Assembly (NCBI RefSeq): GCF_963678635.1
Contig: NC_087062.1
Coordinates: 82,856,012-82,920,011, forward strand
Length of the DNA stretch: 64,000 bases
Source of the DNA: Symsagittifera roscoffensis
Lineage: Eukaryota > Xenacoelomorpha > Acoela > Convolutidae
Direction: 5' to 3'
Under the pieces are notes generated by a model. The model saw nothing but the letters and a program-made list of their open reading frames with translations, searched no databases and was not told where the DNA came from. Both the position numbers and the translations under genes were made by a program. Of this stretch, positions 31,021 through 42,841 are shown in pieces. Numbering within the stretch: the stretch's first letter is position 1; the number at the start of each line of letters is the position of its first letter.

Positions 31021-31561
31021 AAAAAGACTGGTCGTATCAGGACGAAGCCCTGAATGTTCCGACTGCCTTTTAAGGTCTTTGGAGCAAAAGTAACATGAAA
31101 ATTTAAAGATAGAAAAAAATAATTAAAAAACTTTTTAAAAAAAACTTGACAATTTCCGTAAAAACATCCCCCCACATGTCATGTTAAGTACAAAGTGATA
31201 CTTTTCACTCCTATTAACAAATCAATTATAGCTTATAAGCTTCCTTGAGCCAATTTGGAGCCGATTTCTAAGACGGATTGAATCTTGCTTACGCGTTAAT
31301 AGTGCTAAATATATCGCGCGTTAATTGTCCCAAATTGGCCAAAATATCAATTTTTAAAACCTCATAACTTTACAAAAAATGATCACAGGTAAAATATCTT
31401 TCCATCTATTCAAATTTAAGCACAGGACAACAATGTTTTTCGAATGATATAGAAAAAATTCCGCCAAAAATAGCTTGTTGAAAAGTCGAAATTTGTCTAA
31501 AGAAAACAAAAACCCACCCCGAGCACAAATATTCCGTTACTTTCGTATCGAAAGTCGGAAC
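31021..31561 (-). mobile_element. R1 repeat copy, near complete, inverted
   Basis: Runs from AGACTGGTCGTATCAGGACGAAGCCCTG with the terminal hairpin to ATTCCGTTACTTTCGTATCGAAAGTCGGAAC. A good reference copy for the family. Confidence 0.6.
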
Positions 31562-31571
31562 AATAAATAAA

Positions 31572-32015
31572 CAAAACTGTTCGTATGTCAAAGCAAAGCA
31601 CTGAATGTTCCGACAGCACTTAAAGCTACTTTAAAAGTTTTTGATGGAAAAATGACGTAATAATCAAAAAAAAATTTTGTTTGAGTTTTTTTTCTTCAAT
31701 TTACACCCTTCAAAGGGATGTATTATAATGTCTTGTATCCTAATAATAGGACCAAATGACTTGCAACAATTCAATTTGGAACCTATTAATACGCCGCTTA
31801 AGAGTTTTATAAGAAGGCAACATATCGCACTTTAATTAATCCAAATTGGCCAAAATAACAATTTTCAAACCCCCATAAATTTACAAAAAAAATTGTCAAA
31901 AGTGAAATATCTTTTTGAAATTGAGATCAAAACAGCACAACATCTTTCAAGTGTTATTAAAAATTTTGTCAAAATACTAAGTTGATTAAATAAAAATCAT
32001 CCCAAGCATGGGCGG
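31572..32015 (-). mobile_element. R1 repeat copy, diverged, inverted
   Basis: Begins ACTGTTCGTATGTCAAAGC and ends near AAATCATCCCAAGCATGGGC. In direct tandem with the preceding copy, ten bases away. Confidence 0.5.
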
Positions 32016-32413
32016 ATTTGGTTCGCCTAATTTTTAGACTAACTTCTAATTTTTTCTATTGAAATTGTAAAGTTTATGTTTATTTTAAAGAAGTTGGACA
32101 TAATTGCACTGCTTGCGTGCAGTGATTCTTTCCAACTTTTTGTTAGTTATGTTTTCAAAATTGGCGACAAAATTGCAGCGAGTTAGTTCTTTTCGTGCCC
32201 GTGCACCCTGTAAATTGACTGCAGCTGAAATTAGTACAAAATTGTGATTGAAACTGTCCGCAATCACCTCGCATTTAGATTGTCAAGAGCTACTCGAGAC
32301 TTATTGAGAAATTGAGCCGACAACATCAGTTGGAAGCTATTAGAAAAATAACTCCAAAAAAGCTCACGCTCAAGATTCAACATCATTTGTCGTCAACTAC
32401 AGTTGCTACGCCT

Positions 32414-34747
32414 GGAATAAAGGGGGGGGGGGGGGGGGGGGGAGGGGAACTGGGAAGAAGAAAGTTAACCAGAAATTGACTTTCAATCTGAAACATGTTC
32501 ATCCAGCTGAGAATTGACGCAAACTAGACTATAGAACCTTGAACTAGTGCAGTGATGGCCCTAGAAGAGTTTCTGCAGCGGTTGAAAGTAACTTTTGATT
32601 GGATGTGTTTTTTTTTGTGCTGTCGAGGGCATATTAGTAGTTGTAATGAATATTTTAAAGCGCACAAAACGAAATATTTAGAGCCCTGACTGAAATTGAG
32701 CTGCAAAATCGAATTGAAAAAAATGCTTGATGTCGTTCTCAATTTTTAAGTGAAGGTTTAGTGAGAAAGTTTAGATAAATTTGATCAACATTCATTTAAT
32801 TAATGCGCTTGAATAACTGTCCTCAGCTTCGAATACAATAAAGGCTGTGTTGTGTGCAATTGAATTATAGTTAACGTTTCTTTATTTCTTGTTGTCGGTG
32901 CTTTTGGTTTGGAGCGAACGTTATCTGCCAACGTTGTTTGAGTTTTTGGCAAATTGTGTCAAATAAAATTTTACTTTTTTTTTCAAATCAAAGTGAGTCC
33001 TACAAAAAGTTTCTTAGCATCAGAAAAGCGCTGAGTTCGCATGAAGAAAATTGCTTACTTCGCAAACAACCTAAATAAAAAACTTTTTTTAAGTGTTGCT
33101 TATTAGAAATCTTATCATGAGATTATAAAATAATTCGGACTATGCAACATTGAACTTTTTATCGACCAAGATTTTGAAACAAAATATTCAAAGCTGATAA
33201 AAATGTCCTTAGTTAATTATCTTTTCGAGGTCGACTGAACCAATTCTTTTCTGCATTTGATCATACTGGTTTTGGAAGAACAGTATCTTTTTGTTATTAT
33301 ACAGTCCATTAATGAGAGTTCCGTTATATTCTAAGTGAATCGACATTTATTTGAAAAATATACTTAGTTTTTTTTCCCATGAGAATTAAAAGGAGCCAAA
33401 CTAAGGAGTCCTGAATGTATTCTATTTCTTATTCACAAATTCTAACTCGATCGCTTCTTTAGAATTCTCAACGATGTGAAAACTGTTATATAATTCTTGG
33501 TGATTTTTTTGTTTTTTGTTATTCAGTAAAATCTGATGGTTCAAATCATTGAATTAATGAGAGCATTTATCGGCTATTGAATTCTCCAAGAATAAAGGGG
33601 GGGAGGGGAACTGGGAAGAAGAAAGTTAACCAGAAATTGACTTTCAATCTGAAACATGTTAATCCAGCTGAGAATTGACGCAAACTAGACTATAGAACCT
33701 TGAACTAGTGCAGTGATGGCCCTAGAAGAGTTTCTGCAGCGGTTGAAAGTAACTTTTGATTGGATGTGTTTTTTTTGTGCTGTCGAGGGCATATTAGTAG
33801 TTGTAATGAATATTTTAAAGCGCACAAAACGAAACATTTAGAGCCCTGACTGAAATTGAGCTGCAAAATCGAATTGAAAAAAATGCTTGATGTCGTTCTC
33901 AATTTTTAAGTGAAGGTTTAGTGAGAAAGTTTAGATAAATTTGATCAACATTCATTTAATTAATGCGCTTGAATAACTGTCCTCAGCTTCGAATACAATA
34001 AAGGCTGTGTGCAATTGAATTATAGTTAACGTTTCTTTATTTCTTGTTGTCGGTGCTTTTGGTTTGGAGCGAACGTTATCTGCCAACGTTGTTTGAGTTT
34101 TTGGCAAATTGTGTCAAATAAAATTTTACTTTTTTTTCAAATCAAAGTGAGTCCTACAAAAAGTTTCTTAGCATCAGAAAAGCGCTGAGTTCGCATGAAG
34201 AAAATTGCTTACTTCGCAAACAACCTAAACAAAAAACTTTTTTTAAGTGTTGCTTATTAGAAATCTTATCATGAGATTATAAAATAATTCGGACTATGCA
34301 ACATTGAACTTTTTATCGGCCAAGATTTTGAAACAAAATATTCAAAGCTGATAAAAATGTCCTTAGTTAAACACCTTTTTGAGGTCGACTGAAACATTTC
34401 TTTTCTGCATTTGATCATACTGGTTTTGGAATAACAGTATCTTTTTGTTATTATACAGTCCATTAATGAGAGTTCCGTTATATTCTAAGTGAATCGACAT
34501 TTATTTGAAAAATATACTTCGTTTTTTTCCCATGAGAATTAAAAGGAGCCAAACTAAGGAGTCCTTAATGTATTCTATTTTTTATTCACAAATTCTAACT
34601 CGATCGCTTCTTAAGAATTCTCAACGATGTGAAAACTGTTATATAATTCTTGGTGATTTTTTTGTTTTTTTTGTTATTCAGTAAAATCTGATGGTTCAAA
34701 TCATTGAATTAATGAGAGCATTTATCGGCAATTGAACTCTCCAAAAA
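32414..34747. repeat. Direct tandem duplication of a roughly 1.17-kb non-coding unit
   Basis: The first unit (about 32414-33589) and second unit (about 33590-34747) share essentially all their sequence, with a few substitutions and small indels. Each begins GAATAAAGGGG. The G run is about 21 bases in unit 1 (about 32422-32442) and 6 in unit 2. The minus-strand frame of about 70 codons in each is interrupted differently and has no domain. Confidence 0.9.
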
Positions 34748-34836
34748 TCCATAAATCAGCACGTTTTTTACTTGAACTTAACATCAAAAAACATCAATAC
34801 TCTGCCCTGAAAACGGTACAAATCGGCGCAAGCTTG

Positions 34837-35885
34837 CCACAAGAACCGGTAATAATGTCCTTGAGACAAATTGTTCTTTTCGACGTTCGACGGTCAGTCT
34901 TAATGAAGGCTCAACCGAATTAGAACAAAAAAAAACAGTTAAAAAGGTCAAGTGGGGCTATAGCTCCTCGATTTTACCTGTATTAAGGTCTGCTTATGGG
35001 GAATTCCAACCTGGGCCAACTGACAAGTCGTATATAGTACATTTGGATTAGGCCGCTAGGCCAACTGTGCTTGTTTTATATGCATTTATACTCTTATATG
35101 GATTTATACTCTTGTTTACATTTGCGCTGCAACATCCTAAGCCCCCACCCCTGAAGAAGGAAGAACCGGAGCGAGTCTAACGGTCGGCCGAGTGACTTCA
35201 CGGGTTGCGGTCTTAACAAGGCGCAACCGTCATGTCCGTAGTTAAGTTTGACAATTCTGGCGAGGGGGTGGTACCCACGCGGACTATCGGGCTCAATCAC
35301 CCAGACGAGATCGCCTGTCTTAAGAGTGAAGTCAGAATGAGTCTGCCACTTGACACCTTTATTCAGTGAGGGTTAAATAGCCACAAGAACCGGTTATGAT
35401 GTCCTTGAGACAAATAACTCCATTTGACGGTTAGCCTTAATCAAGGCTGAGCCGAATTAGAACCAAAAAGCAGTAAAAGACGGCCAAATAGGATGAAAAC
35501 CCCTTTTTCAGTATGTTAATACATGGGCCCGTGGGGGACTCGAATCTGGTTGACCGGCGTGAGAGACTTGTTTCTTGGCCGCACGGCCATCCTGCCTTGT
35601 TTTGTATACACTTATTACCTTGTTCCATTTCCAACATCCTCCGCGCCTGAAGAAGAAAGAACAGGAGCGAGCTTAACGGTCGGCCGAGTGAGTTCACGCA
35701 TTGCGGTCTTAACAAGAGCCGATCGTGCGCAACCGTCCTGTCCATAATGTAGCTTAAGGATTCGGGCGAGAAGGTAGTACCCGCGCGGACTATCGGGATC
35801 AATCATCACGAGATCGCCTGTCTTAAGAGTGAAGTCAGACTGAGCGTACCACTTGACACGCTTATTCAATAATGGAACATATTCG
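34837..35885. repeat. Imperfect tandem duplication of a BEL/Pao 3' segment
   Basis: CCACAAGAACCGGT...ATGTCCTTGAGACAAAT at 34837 recurs at 35381, and the following pol C-terminal sequence is also repeated (GAACGGAGCGAG...GGTCGGCCGAGTGA). The two copies differ at many sites, so this duplication is older than the 32-34-kb one. Confidence 0.75.
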
Positions 35886-36554
35886 CCAAGCCAACGAGAT
35901 CAAATAGCTTAAGCATACGACTGCGCTCGCACGTTATTTTTCTTGTGGTCGAAGTGCTCCCCAGGTAAAAGCAAAAAGTGGTTCGGGGTTAATGCTTCTA
36001 ACTCACGTGAGTCAGTACTAATGGGAATGATTGGCCTCGAATTCAAAGCCTGCTCAATTAAGCAGAGTGTTGTTCCTAACGCATTTTCTGTGACTCGCGC
36101 TCTGCCTAGTATCTCGTAAAGTACGCGCTTCACGCTTCGGACGAGGCGCTCCCAGGAGCCGCCATGATGGTGTGCGCCTGGCGGGTTAAATTTCCAAGCA
36201 ACACTTTTGTGAGCAAAAATGGTCGGAGCCATGCCGTTCCAACTCTTGATGCAGGCAAGTAATTCTTTTTCGGCACCAACGAAGTTCGTGCCGTTATCCG
36301 ACCAGATCGTGCTTGATGTACCACGACACGCAATGAACCGTTAGACACGCACAAGAACTAGTGTCCAGAGATGGTACAATCTTAAGTTGTACAGCCCTGG
36401 TGGTGAGGCAAGTGAAAAGAAATCCCCATCTTTTTTTCAGTGCTTCTGCGAACCGGAACATAAAGCGGTCCAAATTAATCCACACCCGTATGATTAAAAT
36501 GTGGTTGCTTATATCCGAGACGTTCGACAGGTAAGTCGGACACACTGCACACAA
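35090..36554 (-). pseudogene. BEL/Pao retrotransposon integrase and pol C-terminus, degraded
   Basis: Minus-strand pieces in order: an integrase segment with KRWGFLFTCLTTRAVQLKIV and SLDTSS (36554-36300, with stops); WKFNPPGAHHHGGSWERLVRSVKRVL, LNSRPI and LEALTPNHFLL (36232-35909); and the Pao-type tail GDLVMIDPDSPRGYYLLARILKL (35869-35615), repeated at 35342-35094. HHGG-W-ER-V and L-PNHFLL are typical of BEL/Pao integrases. RT and gag are not seen. Frameshifts and stops make it inactive. Confidence 0.8.
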
Positions 36555-36560
36555 CGAGAC

Positions 36561-37490
36561 CAGACCCCGTATGAAGAGAAGAACTCATGAAGCCTGGCGT
36601 CGAATCCGAGAGGAAAGCTCCGACTCACCGCCAACAACGCAGATGTTGGAAACGGTTGGCCCAGGAACTAGAAGCTGTCAATGAACTCGACCTTCAACAA
36701 CGCGAACCGAACAGTTTTGGTTATGCTCCCTAGGAGGCTTCCTGCGACATTAGTTCCTTCAGACTCGACCTCACAGAATGAAGACAAAGATAGAACAAGA
36801 GAGAAGACGCAACACTGCAGAAATCCTAGACAGACAGAAAGACGAGGACTCACACGATATACATCTGTACAGATGGTTCCGTCACAGAAGGTATCAAATC
36901 CGGCGGGTAGCTATTTTCCTCCTACCAAACGGAAATGACAGCCATCCTTCTATCGCTAGATTATGTGACCAATCTCGAAGTGGCCCATGGGACCACTGTC
37001 AAAATCCTCACAGATTCCGAATCCTCCTTGCAGAAAGTGGCTAATTGTCCGGGCGATCGTTTTGGAAGAATCTCAACAACATCGAGAAAACGACTTTCAT
37101 TTGAGTCCCCTCGCACTGCGGCATAGCTGGAAACGAGAGAGCAGACCAGGCGGCCAATGACGCAGCGACTCTTTTTCGGGTAAATAGACCTGTCAGCCTG
37201 GACACCATCAAAGCAGCAGGTAGAAAAGAGATGAGAGGCAAGAACATTCATCTTTGTGGCGATCACAAGAAGATCAACAAACTGACCCACACCACCTACG
37301 TCAGAAATTGTAGAGAAGCCGACAAATCAGTTCAGAGCGGGCCAGTCCTCCCTCTGCAACGCCATGCTAGCACTCATGGAAGTGGAAGTGTCGGAAAATT
37401 AACCCGACTGTGGGGAAAAAGAGAGAGTATCAAAGAGCGCAAGTCTAAAAATTCACGAAAATGTGATACAACTTCTAGTTTCTAGAGTGG
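36561..37490 (+). pseudogene. Non-LTR retrotransposon RNase H domain, degraded
   Basis: Plus-strand pieces in changing frames show the RNase HI active-site order: ICTDGS (about 36863-36880), YQTEMTAILLSLDY (about 36930-36968), ILTDSESSL (about 37000-37030), then PSHCGIAGNERADQAAN (about 37105-37160). This arrangement at the C-terminus of ORF2 is typical of Jockey/I/R1-type LINEs of invertebrates. At least two in-frame stops and several shifts are present. The reverse transcriptase is missing. Confidence 0.75.
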
Positions 37491-37532
37491 ATTTTGGTGT
37501 TCAGTTTTCCCAGAGGAAATAACTTGTCGATC

Positions 37533-37953
37533 CAGGGGCGGATCTAGGATTTTCTCGAGGGGGGCGGATTTTCAAAAAGAAATCGGAAACTTTGACGATG
37601 TTTTTTTTAGGTCGTCCAAATTGATTTTTTGAGCTCTCCCAAAGCACTGTTTTGCCCCGCCCCCTATTTAGGCAAAATTTTCTGCGCCGCAGGCAAATTT
37701 TTGAAAAAAAAACAGTCAAAAAAGGCGTTTTTAGGCACTTTTTGGAAAATTTTGACCAAAAAAATTGCGTTTTTTCGGCGCGCGCTCCCCCCTCAAAATT
37801 AGTAAATATTGGCGCCGAAGCCGCCTTTAGAAAAATTTTTAGGTCGGTCGGCTAAAAATGGATTTCTTAAAAAGTATCAAAGGGGGGACCCTTTGGGTCG
37901 GCAGGGTGTCGAATCCCTGAGAGAAGGGCGTCCGCCCCCTAAATCTGCCCCTG
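37533..37953 (+). mobile_element. Complete hAT-type MITE with 8-bp target duplication (copy 1)
   Basis: CAGGGGCGGATCTAGGATTTTC ... CCCCTAAATCTGCCCCTG, 421 bp. TGTCGATC flanks both sides (37525-37532 and 37954-37961), the 8-bp target duplication expected for hAT transposases. No coding capacity. The interior has GGCGCCGAAGCCGCC and GGCGCGCGCTCCCCCC. Confidence 0.9.
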
Positions 37954-38647
37954 TGTCGATCCATTTTTCTCGAATTGGGTTATCTTATCAAAAAATTCAC
38001 AGAAGGTATCAAATCCGGCGGGTAGCTATTTTCCTCCTACCAAACGGAAATGACAGCCATCCTTCTATCGCTAGATTATGTGACCAATCTCGAAGTGGCC
38101 CATGGGACCACTGTCAAAATCCTCACAGATTCCGAATCCTCCTTGCAGAAAGTGGCTAATTGTCCGGGCGATCGTTTTGGAAGAATCTCAACAACATCGA
38201 GAAAACGACTTTCATTTGAGTCCCCTCGCACTGCGGCATAGCTGGAAATGAGAGAGCAGACCAGGCGGCCAATGACGCAGCGACTCTTTTTCGGGTAAAT
38301 AGACCTGTCAGCCTGGACACCATCAAAGCAGCAGGTAGAAAAGAGATGAGAGGCAAGAACATTCATCTTTGTGGCGATCACAAGAAGATCAACAAACTGA
38401 CCCACACCACCTACGTCAGAAATTGTAGAGAAGCCGACAAATCAGTTCAGAGCGGGCCAGTCCTCCCTCTGCAACGCCATGCTAGCACTCATGGAAGTGG
38501 AAGTGTCGGAAAATTAACCCGACTGTGGGGAAAAAGAGAGAGTATCAAAGAGCGCAAGTCTAAAAATTCACGAAAATGTGATACAACTTCTAGTTTCTAG
38601 AGTGGATTTTGGTGTTCAGTTTTCCCAGAGGAAATAACTTGTCGATC

Positions 38648-39068
38648 CAGGGGCGGATCTAGGATTTTCTCGAGGGGGGCGGATTTTCAAAAAGAAATCG
38701 GAAACTTTGACGATGTTTTTTTTAGGTCGTCCAAATTGATTTTTTGAGCTCTCACAAAGCACTGTTTTGCCCCGCCCCCTATTTAGGCAAAATTTTCTGC
38801 GCCGCAGGCAAATTTTTGAAAAAAAAACAGTCAAAAAAGGCGTTTTTAGGCACTTTTTGGAAAATTTTGACCAAAAAAATTGCGTTTTTTCGGCGCGCGC
38901 TCCCCCCTCAAAATTAGTAAATATTGGCGCCGAAGCCGCCTTTAGAAAAATTTTTAGGTCGGTCGGCTAAAAATGGATTTCTTAAAAAGTATCAAAGGGG
39001 GGACCCTTTGGGTCGGCAGGGTGTCGAATCCCTGAGAGAAGGGCGTCCGCCCCCTAAATCTGCCCCTG
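38648..39068 (+). mobile_element. Complete hAT-type MITE (copy 2, made by the tandem duplication)
   Basis: Same sequence and the same TGTCGATC flanks (38640-38647 and 39069-39076) as copy 1. Identical flanks show it was copied with its surroundings and did not transpose. Confidence 0.9.
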
Positions 39069-39523
39069 TGTCGATCCATTTTTCTCGAATTGGGTTATCT
39101 TATCAAAAAATCAGCCGGAATAAATTGTCCTGAAAATTCGAAGGGCTTCAAGCGCATAATTTTAAATATCTGTCAAATTTTAATAAGTAGGTCATCTAAC
39201 ATTACTATGAACAACGGTTTCAAAGTCTTCTTGTTCTCTAAACAAAATTACATAACAGCATACTTCACAACATTTTTTCACATAGGACAAAATATGTTCA
39301 TCTAATGGTACACGTATCTGAACAAGAAAATTTCGCTTGTTTGCCTATTACAATATTGTTGAAAATGAACTTTTAGATTCAGGAGAAGTTTTGATTTGGA
39401 AGAGCGATTTTAAAAAAAAAATGTTATCATTGTTGTATACTTTTGCCTGAGGGAATCGATGGATTTGGTTATATATGGATCTTGATCGTCATTATTCGAG
39501 TGAACTTTTTGGGAAATAATTCT

Positions 39524-40010
39524 TGTTCAGGCTTTCGTAATGAAAGTAACGGAATATTTGTGATCGGGGTGGTTTTTTTTTTCATCAGACTAATTTCGAA
39601 TTTTTAACTAGCCTCTTTTAACTGAACTTTTTTATATCACTCGAAAGCTATTTTTGTCTTGAGCCTAAATTTGAAAAGATACTTCACCTCTGATCATTTT
39701 TTGTAAAGATGTGGGGGTTTAAAGATTGCCAATTTGGTCAATTTGGGACAAATAACGTGTGATACATTTCGCGCAATTAACGCGTAAGCGGAGGTTTGAT
39801 CCGTCTTAGAAATTGTTCCAAATTGGCTCAAAGAAGCTTATATGCTATAGTTGATATGTTAATAGAAGCAAAATCTATCGCTTTTTACTTAATATGGCGT
39901 GTTGGGGGATGTTTTTACAATAAATCTCAATTAAAAAAATATATTTTTATTTTTTTTACAATTTAAATTTTTCATGTTATTTTTCAGTGATACGAGCAGT
40001 CTTGTTAAGT
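39524..40010 (+). mobile_element. R1 repeat copy
   Basis: Starts GTTCAGGCTTTCGTAATGAAAGTAACGG and ends GTGATACGAGCAGTCTTGTTAAG. Its 3' 212 bp are duplicated in tandem (next entry). Confidence 0.55.
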
Positions 40011-40258
40011 TTAAGATTTGCAAGCGCTGAAAATCAAAATCAAACAAGCTTATATGCTATAGTTGATATGTTAATAGAAGCAAAATCTATCGCTTTGTAC
40101 TTAATATGGCGTGTTGGGGGATGTTTTTACAATAAATCTCAATTAAAAAAATATATTTTTATTTTTTTTACAATTTAAATTTTTCATGTTATTTTTCAGT
40201 GATACGAGCAGTCTTGTTAAGTTTAAGATTTTCAAGCGCTGAAAAAAAATCAAACAGT
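39835..40258. repeat. Tandem duplication of an R1 3' end, about 212-bp period
   Basis: AGCTTATATGCTATAGTTGAT to TTCAAGCGCTGAAAA is present twice (from 39835 and about 40047) with few changes. Confidence 0.85.
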
Positions 40259-40274
40259 CAAAGTTGAATTTTAA

Positions 40275-40936
40275 ATTAAACAAGACTGCTCGTATCAAGG
40301 TGACGCCCTGAATGTTCCGACTACCTTTTAATTTAAGATTTTAAGATGTGTGAAGTGATAAAGTAGCACATCCTTGGCGCGAATATTTAACGAATACAAA
40401 ATAAACAAGACTGCTTGTATCAAGACGAAGCCCTGAACGTTCCGACTGCATTTTAAGGTCTATGGAACAAAAGTAACACGAAATTTTAGAGATAAAAAAT
40501 ATAATTAAAAAACTTTTTAAAAAAAATTTGAGAGTTTCTGTAAAAACATCCTCCCACACGTCATATTAAGAACAAAGTGATAATTTTCGCTCCTATTAAC
40601 AAATAAATTATGGCATATAAGCTTCCTTGAACCAAATTGGAACCGATTTCTAAGACGGATTGAATCTCGCTTACGCGTTAATAGCGCTAAATATATCGCG
40701 TGTTAATTGTCCCAAACTGGCCAAAATAGCAATCTTTATACCCCCATAACGCTACATAAAATGATCACAGGCAAAATATCTTTTCAAATTTAAGCTCAGG
40801 AAAACAATAGCTTTCGAATGAAATAAAAAAAAGTTCCGCCGAAAAAAGCTAGTTAAAAAGTCGAAATTTGTCTGAAGAATAAAACCCACACCAAGCACAA
40901 ATATTCCGTTTATTTTGGATCAGAAAATCGGAATAA
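40275..40936 (-). mobile_element. R1 copy preceded by a second short R1 tail, inverted
   Basis: 40275-40322 is a lone tail (AACAAGACTGCTCGTATCAAGGTGACGCCCTG). A full copy follows from 40404 to about 40936. The two tails suggest insertion of one copy into another's end. Confidence 0.5.
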
Positions 40937-41154
40937 TTAGCAAAAGCGTGCTGTTCAATCAACTCATGCGATGAAAAGCGTATGAAGACAAGAAAGAATA
41001 CTTAAAAACATTCTGTATCATTTTTAAACGCATGTAGTCTATTGATAAAACCAAATAACGACAGAACGAGCAAAAATTAAAAAACTTCGAATGATTCTAA
41101 CTATTGAAAGTTTGAGTCTTCAGTTTGTGATTACTGGATAGAAATACCAAACAG

Positions 41155-41160
41155 TATAAA
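41155..41160 (+). promoter_or_regulatory. Possible TATA box of the 41.3-60.5-kb gene
   Basis: TATAAA, 132 bases before the ATG of exon 1. Position is compatible with a promoter; AT-rich context makes chance occurrence likely. Confidence 0.25.
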
Positions 41161-41291
41161 AATTGTTTTTTTTTGCACATGCTTCAAAAACCAAGAAAGT
41201 TACCAATTTTGAACACAGTTAAGCCATACAAAGTCTGTTTATTTTCAACTCTGAGCAATTGGTTTGAATAATTTTGCATACGTTCAACACT

Positions 41292-41430
41292 ATGGACAAA
41301 GAAAAAGAAAATCGAATGAAGTTTTGGGCGGGGGAGATATTGGACAGTTCTTTGGACATTCTAGCCGGGGATAACTTCGTAGAGGCGTTTGCTGGCGTGG
41401 TAGCAGAGAAGCTGGGCCTACAACTACCCG
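41292..41430 (+). CDS. Unnamed 625-residue protein gene, exon 1
   Basis: The ATG at 41292 opens 46 codons plus one base, ending CTACCCG|GTATGT, a strong donor. The peptide, MDKEKENRMKFWAGEIL then LAGDNFVEAFAGVVAEKLGLQLPG, is helical. The exon joins in phase 1 to 58762, where the first two bases complete a Gly codon. Without splicing the frame ends at 41474, and the last residues would be a hydrophobic tail. The match of phase and of the (LQLPG)-(E-hydrophobic helix) continuation is why I link two exons 17.3 kb apart. Confidence 0.65.
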
Positions 41431-41587
41431 GTATGTTAGCCTTGTTTCTACCTTCTATTTTATTAGCAATATAACTTTTTTAAATCGGTGTAAGTCTCGA
41501 TAGTAGTAAATCTCGATGTAAATCTCAGTGTAAATCTCGCTTTGGTTCCATATTTATACCAGTAAAAAACTTGTGAAAATAAATAGT

Positions 41588-42312
41588 AACAAAACTGCTC
41601 TTATCAGGGTTAGACCTTGAATGTTCCGACTGACTCTTAAGGTCTATGGAGCAGTAATAACATGAAAAAAATATTTGTAACAAATAAAACTAAATATTTT
41701 TTCAAATTTGAGATTTTATGTGAAATTCATCCCTCCACACACCATATAAAGTGCAAAGTGATAGATTTCGCTCTTCAGTAACAAATCAAACAAGACTGCT
41801 CGTATTACGGCGAAGCCCTGAAAGTTCCGACTGCCTTTTAAGGTAGCAGTAATAACATTACAAAAATTAAATGAAATAAAACAAAATGAAATTTGTTTTC
41901 TAAAATTTGAATTTTTTTTTACAATAATCATCCCCCACACGCCATATAAAGTACAAAAGGATAGATTTCGCTCCTTGTAACAAATCAATTAGGGCAAATA
42001 CGATTCTTTCAACCAATTTGGAACGATTTCTAAGACGGATTAACTCTCCGCTTACGCGTTCATAGCGCAAAATATATCGCGCGTTAATTGTCCCAAACTG
42101 ACCAAAATGGCAATCTTTAAGCCCCCGTAACTTTACAAAATATTATCACAGGATAAATATCTTTTCAAATTTTAAGTCAAGACTACAAAACCTATTGAAT
42201 GGTTTTTAAAAATCCCGTCAAAAATGACTAGTTGAAAAGTTGAAATTTGTCTGAAGAAAAAAACTCACCCCGAGTACAAATATTCCGTTACTTTCATTAC
42301 GAAAGTCGGAAC
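41588..42312 (-). mobile_element. Two R1 copies in direct tandem, inverted, inside the intron
   Basis: A short 3' part (41588-41790) is followed by a near-complete copy (about 41795-42312) that starts CAAGACTGCTCGTATTACGGCGAAGCCCTG and ends TACTTTCATTACGAAAGTCGGAAC. Confidence 0.55.
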
Positions 42313-42841
42313 CACAATTAGTAGCTGAGTTTTGCTTCATGATTTTTGGGATATGCTTAATCATTTCGTGTTAGCTTACTTTGAAAATTTCAAGAGCGTG
42401 AATCGAAATGTTGACAGGAGTCATGCAAGAGTTGCAGAGCGAGGACCGTAACTTCAGTATAAAGATAAAACAGCATAAAAATTTAAAATTTTTTGAAAAA
42501 AATTTAGTTACATATTATCTAATCAGATTTCACGATACTAACGCTAACCAAATTATTCCGGCTATCTGTCTCATTATTTGATATCAGAATAGATAGTTAT
42601 TCCTTTATTTAGTTTTTTGTTCAGTTTTTATTCAGTTTTTGTTTGAAAAATACAGTTTTTTATTCGTTTTTTGTTTGAAAAATTAGATAAAATGAATAAG
42701 TAGTCAAAAATCTGCCACTCAATGGCCATGCCAAAATGTTCTTCCAGTTCTTTCAGAACTACGATGTGAAATGTTCTTCCAAAACTGCAAATTTAGTTAC
42801 AATAAGCATGCGATAGCACATAAAAAAAGCTAGCAAATGTT
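42313..42841. other. Intron sequence
   Basis: AT-rich; repeated GTTTTTTATTCAGTTTTTGTTTGAAAAA words at 42600-42690. No gene. Confidence 0.35.

Larger units (their letters stand above)
36882..39111. repeat. Near-identical tandem duplication, 1115-bp period
   Basis: Copies 36882-37996 and 37997-39111. Each contains the later part of the LINE RNase H remnant and one complete hAT-type MITE. I see only a couple of substitutions (for example GGAAACGAG/GGAAATGAG at 37131/38246), so the event is recent or an assembly duplication. The TDGS codons lie just outside, in the first copy only. Confidence 0.92.

Noticed and set aside
41274-41474. Single-exon 66-residue protein
   Set aside because: A strong GTATGT donor and in-phase continuation at 58762 make it exon 1 of a larger gene.
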